Assembly (NCBI GenBank): GCA_963965975.1
Contig: OZ014419.1
Coordinates: 4,739,677-4,803,676, forward strand
DNA: 64,000 nt
Direction: 5' to 3'
Origin: Xestospongia bergquistia
Lineage: Eukaryota; Porifera; Demospongiae; Haplosclerida; Petrosiidae
Within the stretch, counting starts at the first letter, position 1. Every line of letters begins with the position of its first letter. Made by a program: the position numbers and the translations under genes. Positions 40,001-48,904 of the stretch are shown one piece after another. The notes beneath the pieces are model-generated. The model was not told where the DNA came from. It saw nothing but the letters and a program-made list of their open reading frames with translations, and did no database searches.

Positions 40001-43000
40001 TGTTTACTTTAATAATTTCACTCAATAGTCTAAACCTTCTAAAGTCTTTAATTTAAAGGCTTTAGAGTGCTAATGCAAAGCAACTTACTAAACTGTTAAT
40101 AAAAGTTAATTTAGTTAGTCCCATAGAGTCCATTAGACTGAGCTGTTTACTTTGTTAACTTCACTCAATAGTCTAAACCATCTAAAGTCTTTAATTTAAA
40201 GACTTTAGACTGTTAAGGCAAACCAACTTACTAAACTGTTAATAACATTTTATTTAGTTAGAACCATAGAGTCCTTTAGACTGAGCTGTTTACTTTATTA
40301 ACTTCACTCAATAGTCTAAACCTTCTAAAGTCTTTGATTTAAAGACTTTAGAGTATTAATGCAAACCAACTTACAAAACTGTTAAGAACATTTTATTTAG
40401 TTAGTCCCACAGAGTCCTTTAGATTGAGCTGTTTACTTTATTAACTTCAATCAATAGTGTAAACCTTCTAAACTCTTTAATTTAAAGACTTTAGAGTGTT
40501 AATGAAAACCAACTTACTAAACTGTTAATAACAGTTTATTTAGTTAGTCCCATAGAGTCCATTAGACTGAGCTGTTTACTTTATTAACTTCACTCAATAG
40601 TCTAAACCTTTTAAAGTCTTTAATTCAAAGACTATAGAGCGTTAACGCAACCAACTTACTAAACTCTTAATAGCAGTTTATTTAGTTAGTCCCTTAGAGT
40701 CCTTTAGACTGAGCTGTTTACTTTATTAACTTCACTCAATAGTCTAAACCTTCTAAAGTCTTTAATTTAAAGACTTTAGAGTGTTAATGCAAACCAACTT
40801 ACTAAACTGTTAATAAGAGTTTATTTAGTTAGCCCCATAGAGTCCTTTAGACTGAGCTTTTTACTTTGTTAACATCAATCAATAGTCTAAACCTTCTAAA
40901 GTCTTTAATTTAAAGACTAAAGAGTGTTCATGCAAACCAACTTACTAAACTGTTAATAACAGTTTATTTAGTTAGTCCGATGGAATCCTTTAGGCTTAGC
41001 TGTTTACTATATTAACTTCACTCAATAGTCTAAACCTTCTAAAGTCTTTAATTTAAAGACTATAGAGTGTTAAGGCAAACCAACTTACTAAACTATTAAT
41101 AACAGTTTGTTTGTTAGTCCCATAGAATCCTTTAGACTGAGCTGTTTACTTTATTAACTTCACTCAATAGTCTAAACCTTCTAAAGTCTTTAATTTAAAG
41201 ACTTTAGAGTGTTAATGCCAACCAACTTACTAAACTGTTAATAACAGTTTCTTTAGTTAGTCCCATCGAGTCCTTTAGACTTAGCTGTTTACCTTATTAA
41301 CTTCACTCAATATTCTAAACCTTGTAAAGTCTTTAATTTAAAGACTTTAGACTGTTAATGCAAACCAACTTACTAAACTGTTAATAACAGTTTATTTATT
41401 TCGTGCCATAGAATCCTTTAGACTGAGCTGTTTACTTTGTTAACTTGCCTCAATAGTCTAAGCCTTCTAAAGTCTTTAATTTAAAGACTTTAAAGTATTA
41501 ATACAAACCAACTTACTAAACTGTTAATAACAGTTTATTTAGTTAGTCATATAGAATCTTTTAGACTGAGCTGTTTACTTTGTTAACTTCAATCAATAGT
41601 CTAAACTATCTAAAGTCTTTAATTTCAAGACTTTAGAGTGTTAAGGCAAACAAACTTACTAAACTGTTAATAACAGTTTATTTAGTTAGTCCCATAGAGT
41701 CCTTTAGACTGAACTGTTTACTTTATTAACTTCACTGAATAGTCTAAACCTTCTAAAGTCTTTAATTTAAAGACTTTAGAGTGTTAATGCAAACCAACTT
41801 ACTAAACTGTTAATAACAGTTGATTTAGTTAGTCCCTTAGAGTCCATTAGACTGAGCTGTTTACTTTGTCAACTTCAATCAATAGTCTAAACCTTCTAAA
41901 GTCTTTAATTTAAAGACTTTAGAGTGTTAAGGCAAACCAACTTACTAAACTGTTAATAACAGTTTATTTAGTTAGTCCGATAGAGTCCTTTAGACTGAGC
42001 TGTTTACTTTATTAACTTCACTGAATAGTCTACACCTTCTAAAGTCTTTTATTTAAAGACTTTAGATTGTTAATGCAAACCAACTTACTAAACTGTTAAT
42101 AACAGTTCATTTAGTTAGTCCCATAGAGTCCAATAGACGGAGCTTTTTACTTTGTTAACTTCAATCAATAGTCTAAACCTTCTAAAGTCTTTAATTTAAA
42201 GACTATAGAGTGTTAAGGCAAAGCAACCTACTAAACTGTTAATAACAGTTCCTTTAGTTAGTCCCAGAGAGTCCATTAGACTGAGCTTTTTACTTTGTTA
42301 ACTTCAATCAATAGTCTAAGCCTTCTAAAGTCTTTAATTTAAAGACTATAGAGTGTTAAGGCAAACGAACTTACTAAACTGTTAATAACAGTTCATTTAG
42401 TTAGTCCCATAGAGTCTATTAGACTGAGCTGTTTACTTTATTAACTTCAATCAATAGTCTAAACCTTCTAAAGTCTTTAATTTAAAGACTATAGAGTGTT
42501 AAGGCAAACCAACTAACTAAACTGTTATTAACAGTTTATTTAGTTAGTCCCATAGAGTCCTTTAGACTTAGGTGTTTACTTTATTAACTTCACTCAATAG
42601 TCTAAACCTTTTAAAGTCTTTAATTTAAAGACTTTAGAGTGTTAATGCAAACCAACTTACTAAACTGTTAATAACAGTTTATTTAGTTAGTCCCATAGAG
42701 TCCTTTAGACTGAGCTGTTTACTTTGTTAACTTCAATCAATAGTCTAAACCTTCTAAAGTCTTTAATTTAAAGACTATAGAGTGTTAAGGCAAAGCAACT
42801 TACTAAACTGTTAATAACAGTTCATTTAGTTAGTCCCAGAGAGTCCATTAGACTGAGCTTTTTACTGTGTTAACTTCAATCAATAGTCTAAACCTTCTAA
42901 AGTCTTTAATTTAAAGACTATAGAGTGTTAAGGCAAACCAACTTACTAAACTGTTAATAACAGTTCATTTAGTTAGTCCCATAGAGTCTATTAGACTGAG

Positions 43001-45217
43001 CTGTTTACTTTGTTAACTTCAATCAATAGTCTAAACCTTCTAAAGTCTTTATTTTAAAGACTATAGAGTGTTAAGGCAAACCAACTTACTAAAATGTTAA
43101 TAACAGTTCACTTAGTTAGTCCCATAGAGTCCATTAGACTGAGCTGTTTACTTTGTTAACTTCAATCAATAGTCTAAACCTTCTAAAGTCTTTAATTTAA
43201 AGACTTTAGAGTGTTAATGCAAACCAACTTACTAAACTGTTAATAACAGTTCATTTAGTTAGTCCCTTAGAGTCCATTAGACTGAGCTGTTTATTTTGTC
43301 AACTTCAATTAATAGTCTAAACCTTCTAAAGTCTTTAATTTAAAGACTTTAGAGTGTTAAGGCAAACCAACTAACTAAACTGTTAATAACATTTATTTAG
43401 TTGGTACCATAGAGTCCTTTAGACTGAGCTGTTTACTTTAATAAATTCACTCAATAGTCTAAACCTTCTAAAGTCTTTAATTTAAAGACTTTAGAGCGTT
43501 CAGGCAAACGAACTTACTAAGCTGTTAATAACAGTTTATTTAGTTAGTCCCATAGAGTCCTTTAGACTGAGCTGTTTACATTATTAACTTCACTCAATAG
43601 TCTAAACCTTCTAAAGTCTTTAATTTAAAGACTTTAGATTGTTAATGCAAACCAACTTACTAAACTGTTAATAACAGTTCATTTAGTTAGTCCCATAGAG
43701 TCCATTAGACTGAGCTTTTTACTTTGTTAACTTCAATCAATAGTCTAAACCTTCCAAAGTCTTTAATTTAAAGACTATAGAGTGTTAAGGCAAACCAACG
43801 TACTAAACTGTTAATAACAGTTCATTTAGTTAGTCCCATAGAGTCCATTAGACTGAGCCTTTTACTTTGTTAACTTCAATAAATAGTCTAAACCTTCTAA
43901 AGTCTTTAATTTAAAGACTATAGAGTGTTAAGGCAAACCAACTTACTAACCTGTTAATAACATTTTATTTAGTTAGTCACATAGAATCTTTTACACTGAC
44001 CTGTTTACTTTGTTAACTTCACTCAATAGTCTAAACCATCTAAAGTCTTTAATTTAAAGACTTTAGAGTGTTAAGGCAAACCAACTTACTAACCTGTTAA
44101 TAACATTTTATTTAGTTAGTCACATAGAATCTTTTACACTGACCTGTTTACTTTGTTAACTTCACTCAATAGTCTAAACCATCTAAAGTCTTTAATTTAA
44201 AGACTTTAGAGTGTTAAGGCAAACCAACTTCCAAAACTTTAATAACAGTTTATTTAGTTAGTCCCATAGAGTCCTTTAGACTGAGCTGTTTACTTTATTA
44301 ACTTCACTCAATAGTCTAAACCTTCTAAAGTCTTTAATTTAAAGACTTTAGATTGTTAATGCAAACAAACTTACCAAACTGTTAATAACATTTTATTTAG
44401 TTAGTCCCAAAGAGTCCATTAGACTGAGCTCTTTGCTTTGTTAACTTCACTCAATAGTCTAAACCTTCTAAAGTCTTTAATTTAAAGACTATAGAGTGTT
44501 AAGGCAAACCAACTTACTAACCTGTTAATAACAGTTTATTTAGTTAGTCCCATAGAATCCTTTAGACTGAGCTGTTTACTTTAGCAACTTCACTCAATAG
44601 TCTAAACCTTCTAAACTCTTTAATTCAAAGACTTTAGAGTGTTAATGCAAACAAACTTACTAAACTGTTAATAACAGTTTATTTAGCTAGTCCCATAGAG
44701 TCCTTTAGACAGAGCTGTTTACTTTAATAATTTCACTCAATAGTCTAAACCTTCTAAAGTCTTTAATTTAAAGGCTTTAGAGTGCTAATGCAAAGCAACT
44801 TACTAAACTGTTAATAAAAGTTAATTTAGTTAGTCCCATAGAGTCCATTAGACTGAGCTGTTTACTTTGTTAACTTCACTCAATAGTCTAAACCATCTAA
44901 AGTCTTTAATTTAAAGACTTTAGACTGTTAAGGCAAACCAACTTACTAAACTGTTAATAACATTTTATTTAGTTAGACCCATAGAGTCCTTTAGACTGAG
45001 CTGTTTACTTTATTAACTTCACTCAATAGTCTAAACCTTCTAAAGTCTTTGATTTAAAGACTTTAGAGTATTAATGCAAACCAACTTACAAAACTGTTAA
45101 GAACATTTTATTTAGTTAGTCCCACAGAGTCCTTTAGATTGAGCTGTTTACTTTATTAACTTCAATCAATAGTGTAAACCTTCTAAACTCTTTAATTTAA
45201 AGACTTTAGAGTTTTAA
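34050..45217 (+). repeat. Large segmental duplication within the satellite (about 4.4 kb blocks, 47-monomer offset)
   Basis: The order of variant monomers in about 34050-38500 recurs in about 40767-45217, offset 6716-6718 (47 x 143 minus a few bases). Markers include ttagccccatag, tcccatcgagtcc, tttcgtgccatag, ttagtcccagagag, acatttatttagttggtacc and ctttgatttaaag. One monomer pair near 34340/41060 differs strongly inside the matched block, which suggests local conversion or replacement. The right part (36472-38472) has its own extra tandem copy at 38473-40504. Confidence 0.85.
36472..40504 (+). repeat. Fourteen-monomer tandem duplication (2001 bp), copies essentially identical
   Basis: 36472-38472 is repeated at 38473 onward with an offset of 2001. 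Reading both copies side by side I found no difference until 40505, where tgaaaacc faces tgcaaacc at 38504. They share odd variants such as gtttacatttattaac, cttccaaaactttaataaaag, gcccatt-type changes and cacatagaatcttttacactgacc (twice per copy). Identity over 2 kb in a diverged array indicates a very recent exchange, or an assembly error. Confidence 0.9.
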
Positions 45218-46054
45218 TGAAAACCAACTTACTAAACTGTTAATAACAGTTTATTTAGTTAGTCCCATAGAGTCCTTTAGACTGAGCTGTTTACTTTATT
45301 AACTTCACTCAATAGTCTAAACCTTCTAAAGTCTTTAATTTAAAGACTTTAGATTGTTAATGCAAACAAACTTACTAAACTGTTAATAACAGTTTATTTA
45401 GTTAGTCCCAAAGAGTCCATTAGACTGAGCTCTTTGCTTTGTTAACTTCACTCAATAGTCTAAACCTTCTAAAGTCTTTAATTTAAAGACTATAGAGTGT
45501 TAAGGCAAACCAACTTACTAACCTGTTAATAACAGTTTATTTAGTTAGTCCCATAGAATCCTTTAGACTGAGCTGTTTACTTTAGCAACTTCACTCAATA
45601 GTCTAAACCTTCTAAACTCTTTAATTAAAAGACTTTAGAGTGTTAATGCAAACCAACTTACTAAACTGTTAATAACAGTTTATTTAGCTAGTCCCATAGA
45701 GTCCTTTAGACAGAGCTGTTTACTTTAATAATTTCACTCAATAGTCTAAACCTTCTAAAGTCTTTAATTTAAAGGCTTTAGAGTGCTAATGCAAAGCAAC
45801 TTACTAAACTGTTAATAAAAGTTAATTTAGTTAGTCCCATAGAGTCCATTAGACTGAGCTGTTTACTTTGTTAACTTCACTCAATAGTCTAAACCATCTA
45901 AAGTCTTTAATTTAAGGACTTTAGACTGTTAAGGCAAACCAACTTACTAAACTGTTAATAACATTTTATTTAGTTAGACCCATAGAGTCCTTTAGACTGA
46001 GCTATTTACTTTATTAACTTCACTCAATAGTCTAAACCTTCTAAAGTCTTTGAT

Positions 46055-46058
46055 TTAA
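46055..46058. other. Left TTAA target-site duplication
   Basis: TTAA immediately precedes the CCCTTT end of the element. It is the right-hand TTAA of a satellite palindrome whose left TTAA had been lost by a substitution (ctttgatttaaag instead of ctttaatttaaag). Confidence 0.95.
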
Positions 46059-46070
46059 CCCTTTTCGCGC
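46059..46070 (+). repeat. Left terminal inverted repeat
   Basis: CCCTTTTCGCGC, matching the complement of the right end at 11 of 12 bases (the seventh differs). It is followed by the palindrome gcgcatgcgc (46067-46076), which overlaps it and is not mirrored at the other end. Asymmetric subterminal sequence is usual for piggyBac elements. Confidence 0.92.
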
Positions 46071-46704
46071 ATGCGCATAAAGCAAGTAACTACTGCCAAC
46101 GCACGAGTATTTTCAGGGTTGGAGTGGTTGCGTTTAAGCTCTTGTATCATCTCTAAACTGTCTCCTAGAAGTTTAGCTGTTTCAAGTTTGCTTCAATATG
46201 GATACCTGGATGTTTTGTTCTTCTAATGAATTGTGTATTCGTCGTCTACAAGGTAAGCATTATGTTATAACTACGCACACATTGTAAATGACGTATAAAG
46301 CATCTTTCAAGAGTCCCCATGTTTTCTTTATTTGAAATAGACTTAGATGATAGTAGGAATGAGTAGAATGTTTCTTATTTCTTCGTTGCAGTGTTTTTTT
46401 GCGTTGTAGTACTATTTCTTTGAGTGGGCGTGGCCTTCTGTTTTTGGAATGTACTTATCTTGTGGTTGTAAAATAGAGCAATTAGGCATTTTTGAGGATA
46501 GTGAAATAGGTGATCACTAGCTACAGTGTAAGGTTATTAGATGAACAAAAAGCTTCAGCTTTAGTATGTTGCTTTTGTCTGTAGCAAGACATGTGAAGCT
46601 TCTAGTAAGATGTATCATAATTACAAACCACAATTTCAAGACAATAGTTATACAATGCAATACAACACAGTACAAACAGTGACAAGTAAGTAATATTTAT
46701 ATAG
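46071..46704. other. Non-coding left flank inside the transposon (3' side of transposase)
   Basis: About 630 bases without a convincing gene, downstream of the transposase stop. A short plus-strand reading frame (46198-46287, 29 codons) starts ATGGATACC and crosses a good donor-like site, caaggtaagc at 46249-46258, so an outward-facing or host-like first exon is conceivable but unsupported. A second AATAAA on the minus strand lies at 46327-46332. The rest is AT-rich and carries no motif I recognise. Confidence 0.6.
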
Positions 46705-46710
46705 TTTATT
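46705..46710 (-). terminator. Candidate polyadenylation signal AATAAA
   Basis: On the minus strand AATAAA overlaps the last base of the transposase stop codon (46710-46712). A very short 3' untranslated region would follow. The alternative AATAAA at 46327-46332 lies about 380 bases downstream. Only RNA evidence could say which is used. Confidence 0.4.
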
Positions 46711-48678
46711 TATGTAGCTAAATGATAATTAACAAGTTCGTGGTAACGTTCAAAACAAATGTCAGGGTGTAATGGTGGATTATGTGTGCATGTTTTACAA
46801 TAAAAGATAGTGTCATGTCTTTGTCCTCTTTTAGCATTGTTGCATACAATACACCTACGTCTTGACTGTCCTCGTTCAATATAATGACGTCCCTCGAACC
46901 TCTCCTCCAACCTGGTAGGCCGCATGAGCTGTCGTCTTACATCTCCTACAGGCAACCCCTCACACAATCCAACTACAAGCTTACGCCGATAGTCAGAATG
47001 TGACAAATGATTTGAGGAAGTTGCCTTATAGAGGATATAAGAATTCACAAGGCTGACCTCCAGCAACCAGAACATGAGCTTCCTCCACCACTTGATACTC
47101 CTCCTTCCAAATGAATAGTAACATCCATACTGATCAGCTATATCAACTCCACCCATGCTCTGGTTGTACTTGTCAACAACCAGAGGTTTCTCCCTGGTTT
47201 CTCCACGGCGACCTCGAACTGTCGTCATTGACCCCTGATAGACAGTGGAGATCATTACTGTTGGCTTCCCTTTGTCCCTCCATGCCAACACCAATTTCTT
47301 TCCATCTCTCCACGCCTTAGTTTCTCCCTTATTCAATTTGAATCTTTTGCCTCTTACCACACTTGGAAGCTGTTGCCGAGTCCTAACTAATGTCCCAGTG
47401 TAACCAGTGTTACACCTCTCTAGCTCATCAACCAAAGGGACACTAGAATAGAGCCGGTCAGCATAAATATGATGACCCTTGTGAAGATAATTTTCAACAA
47501 GAGCCAACACTATCTGGGTGAGGCTTGGGAGTTCAGGGTTACAATTTGACAGATATATGTCCTTTGTCTCACCTCCAGTGTACGGGATTATATTGAGAAT
47601 AAACCCTGTAGCACTATCAGCAAGAACAAAGGACTTGAGGCCCCATTTAATCGGTTTCAGTGGACAATATTGGCGGAAACCAACCCTACCCTTGAAACCA
47701 ACCATTGTTTCATCCACTGAAATCTCACGTCCAGGGTAGAAAACACTCTGGAATGTTGTAAGCAGTTGATCGAGAAGAGGCTTAACTTTGTCAATTCGTC
47801 GTAGTCTTGTTGATGTTGTGTCTTCTTGTAGATGTAACATCCAGAAGATCTCTTCAAACCTGTTACGTGGAAGAACATCATGGAAGAACGGTATATAACT
47901 CTCCCATGATGTCTTCCAATAGCTAGCTCGTTCCGGGCAGTGCATTACCCCCATGTTTATAATAACCGCCAGGACTGCCTTCATTTCTTCTGTGGTGACT
48001 GGTCTCCACTTCACCCATCTGGATTTTGGAGTTAATTTTCCACCTCTCTCCTTCTCAGCAATAACATCACCAGCATACTCATTTGTACCATCAACAAGCA
48101 TCTGAATTATTACGTCATTAAAGAAAAGAGAAAAGAAATCCAGTGGGGAAGAGTCTGCCGATAGTGAAATTTTTGGTCCTGGCTGTTCCATGAATGGGAT
48201 AGCTGTTGGTGGAATGTCAGCTTGGAGGTCGTCCACTGGTATCCACGGTTCAGCTCCATCACCTCCTTTCCCGTTACTACTACAACCACCTCGTCCCCTA
48301 ACACCACTGTAACAACCACCTCGTCCTCTACCACCACCTCCACGTCCCCTGCCACGCCTATCACGACCTCCACGTACACTTCCACTACCACTTACTATTA
48401 CAGGTAAGTTTTATAATGATAATACAATATATTGCAAAGTAATTTTTATCTTACCATTCAATTGTTCTTTTTCAGTCTCATCAACCGCAACAATATTATC
48501 AGCTACTACATCAATTTCATCATCTATATATATATATAATTTTTTTGCTTTATTGAAATAAAATATAATTAAATATTATAATACCTAAGTCTTCATCAAA
48601 AATGTCACTAAAATCGCTCTCATCTTCATCACTAAACAGCCTTATAATAACATCTTCTGTGGTCAACTTATCTGCCAT
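46710..48678 (-). CDS. piggyBac-type transposase, three-exon model, 615 residues
   Basis: This is a DDE/D transposase that would cut and paste the surrounding element at TTAA. The model joins exons 48678-48585, 48523-48455 and 48394-46710 (minus strand). Both introns begin GT, end AG and keep phase 1. The start is ATG at 48676-48678, with A at -3 and G at +4. The domains in order are an acidic, Ser/Asp-rich N-terminus (residues 14-36), an Arg/Gly-rich stretch (62-91), the family core beginning near PLDFFSLFF with the TNEYA motif (158-162), and the catalytic aspartates. These are D282 in ISVDETMVGFKGR, D367 in YADRLYSS, and D472 (with D475) in MGGVDIADQ. A C-terminal Cys/His domain follows (C569, C572, C587, C590, H597, C601, H606). 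Length fits the family (insect piggyBac is 594). No frameshift or stop breaks the third exon. The longest continuous frame opens at GTG (48236), which is not a credible eukaryotic start. If the introns are wrong, the first in-frame ATG is 48189-48191. Confidence 0.93.
48395..48454 (-). other. Predicted intron 2 of the transposase gene (60 bp)
   Basis: On the minus strand it starts GTAAGA after AATG and ends GTAATAG. Removal joins G to TA as a valine codon and carries the frame through 52 codons into the long exon. Reading straight through from exon 2 meets a TAA stop within the intron. The acceptor has a weak pyrimidine tract, so the exact 3' site is less certain than the donor. Confidence 0.75.
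48524..48584 (-). other. Predicted intron 1 of the transposase gene (61 bp)
   Basis: On the minus strand it starts GTATTA and ends TATATAG after an alternating TA run. Removal joins G to AT as an aspartate codon and extends the acidic N-terminus (…DEDL-DDEID…). AT-rich content and small size suit a compact eukaryotic intron. Confidence 0.75.
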
Positions 48679-48813
48679 TGTGTAATGTTTTCACAGCTGC
48701 TAACTAAGGTGTTTTACGGTATAAGGGAGTGGTTTATTAAAGTAAAATTGGAAAAAAGGTCATGTTCTGTGAAATACTGAAGTTTCTGGGTAAATCGATC
48801 AACGTACGAGATG
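48679..48813 (-). promoter_or_regulatory. Presumed 5' untranslated leader of the transposase gene
   Basis: AT-rich sequence between the TATA-like box and the start codon, with no ORF of its own on the coding strand. An insect-type initiator word TCAGT lies at 48776-48780 (minus strand), about 40 bases from the TATA-like box, a little farther than the usual spacing. The transcription start is not determined. Confidence 0.4.
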
Positions 48814-48820
48814 TTATATA
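48814..48820 (-). promoter_or_regulatory. TATA-like box for the transposase gene
   Basis: TATATAA on the minus strand, about 140 bases upstream of the predicted start codon and about 80 bases inside the right end of the element. Promoters lying just inside the end upstream of the transposase are normal for piggyBac elements. Confidence 0.5.
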
Positions 48821-48826
48821 CACGAA

Positions 48827-48885
48827 ACGCATAAATGCGTCGTCGGCGCTGGTGAACAATCAGCAACAGACGCATAAATGCGTCG
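48827..48885. repeat. Subterminal direct repeats near the right end
   Basis: The 16-base word acgcataaatgcgtcg occurs at 48827-48842 and again at 48870-48885. Each copy is nearly palindromic (the second is gacgcat-aa-atgcgtc). They lie just inside the right terminal repeat and upstream of the TATA-like box. Only a weak echo (gcgcataaagc, 46073 region) is seen at the left end. Such repeats are candidates for transposase binding. Confidence 0.8.
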
Positions 48886-48888
48886 GTG

Positions 48889-48900
48889 GCGCGGAAAGGG
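48889..48900 (-). repeat. Right terminal inverted repeat
   Basis: On the minus strand CCCTTTCCGCGC, matching the left end at 11 of 12 bases and directly abutting TTAA at 48901. Confidence 0.92.
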
Positions 48901-48904
48901 TTAA
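48901..48904. other. Right TTAA target-site duplication
   Basis: TTAA follows the right end of the element and continues as agactttagagtattaatgc. This is the same sequence that follows the single TTAA in the empty copy at 50473. Confidence 0.95.

Larger units (their letters stand above)
1..46058 (+). repeat. 143 bp satellite array, left arm (about 320 monomers)
   Basis: Tandem head-to-tail satellite. The word ttcactcaatagtctaaacc and its variants recur every 143 bases (starts at 1, 144, 287, 430 and so on) to the transposon at 46059. All monomers I read point the same way. The consensus has 42 G/C in 143 bases (about 29%). Most differences between monomers are single substitutions, with occasional 1-5 base indels. 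No ORF of note, RNA gene or unique DNA interrupts this stretch. The start of the array lies outside the window. Arrays of this size are usually (peri)centromeric, subtelomeric or knob heterochromatin; nothing here decides which. Strand is arbitrary and refers to the register used for the monomer. Confidence 0.98.
46059..48900 (-). mobile_element. piggyBac-superfamily DNA transposon, 2842 bp, apparently complete
   Basis: The element is bounded by TTAA on both sides and by 12-base terminal inverted repeats starting CCCTTT, the hallmark of piggyBac elements. It encodes one transposase on the minus strand (46710-48678). Its base composition is clearly less AT-rich than the satellite, and the termini contain CpG-rich words such as cgcgcatgcgc. 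The satellite reading resumes in register after the right end. An uninterrupted near-identical copy of the flanks (TTAA at 50473) proves the boundaries. All required parts look intact: ends, target duplication, catalytic core and splice signals. It is therefore a candidate autonomous element. Strand is given as that of the transposase. Confidence 0.96.

Noticed and set aside
1-46058. CRISPR-like array of direct repeats
   Set aside because: The repeats are contiguous 143-base monomers with no unique spacers or cas genes, and the accompanying gene is a eukaryotic-type spliced transposase.
47111-47881. Short ORFs of 69-74 residues on both strands
   Set aside because: All lie inside the transposase exon in other frames and resemble no protein I recognise.
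48234-48236. GTG as the transposase start codon
   Set aside because: GTG starts are a bacterial convention. The frame stays open upstream to 48413 and joins an ATG exon through two in-phase introns.
48110-48391. 93-residue minus-strand ORF rich in valine and glutamate
   Set aside because: It is the shifted frame of the Arg/Gly-rich coding segment and the start of the transposase core. The in-frame reading gives a family-consistent protein.
48222-48407. 61-residue plus-strand ORF rich in Thr/Ser
   Set aside because: Antisense of the same low-complexity coding stretch, with no independent evidence.
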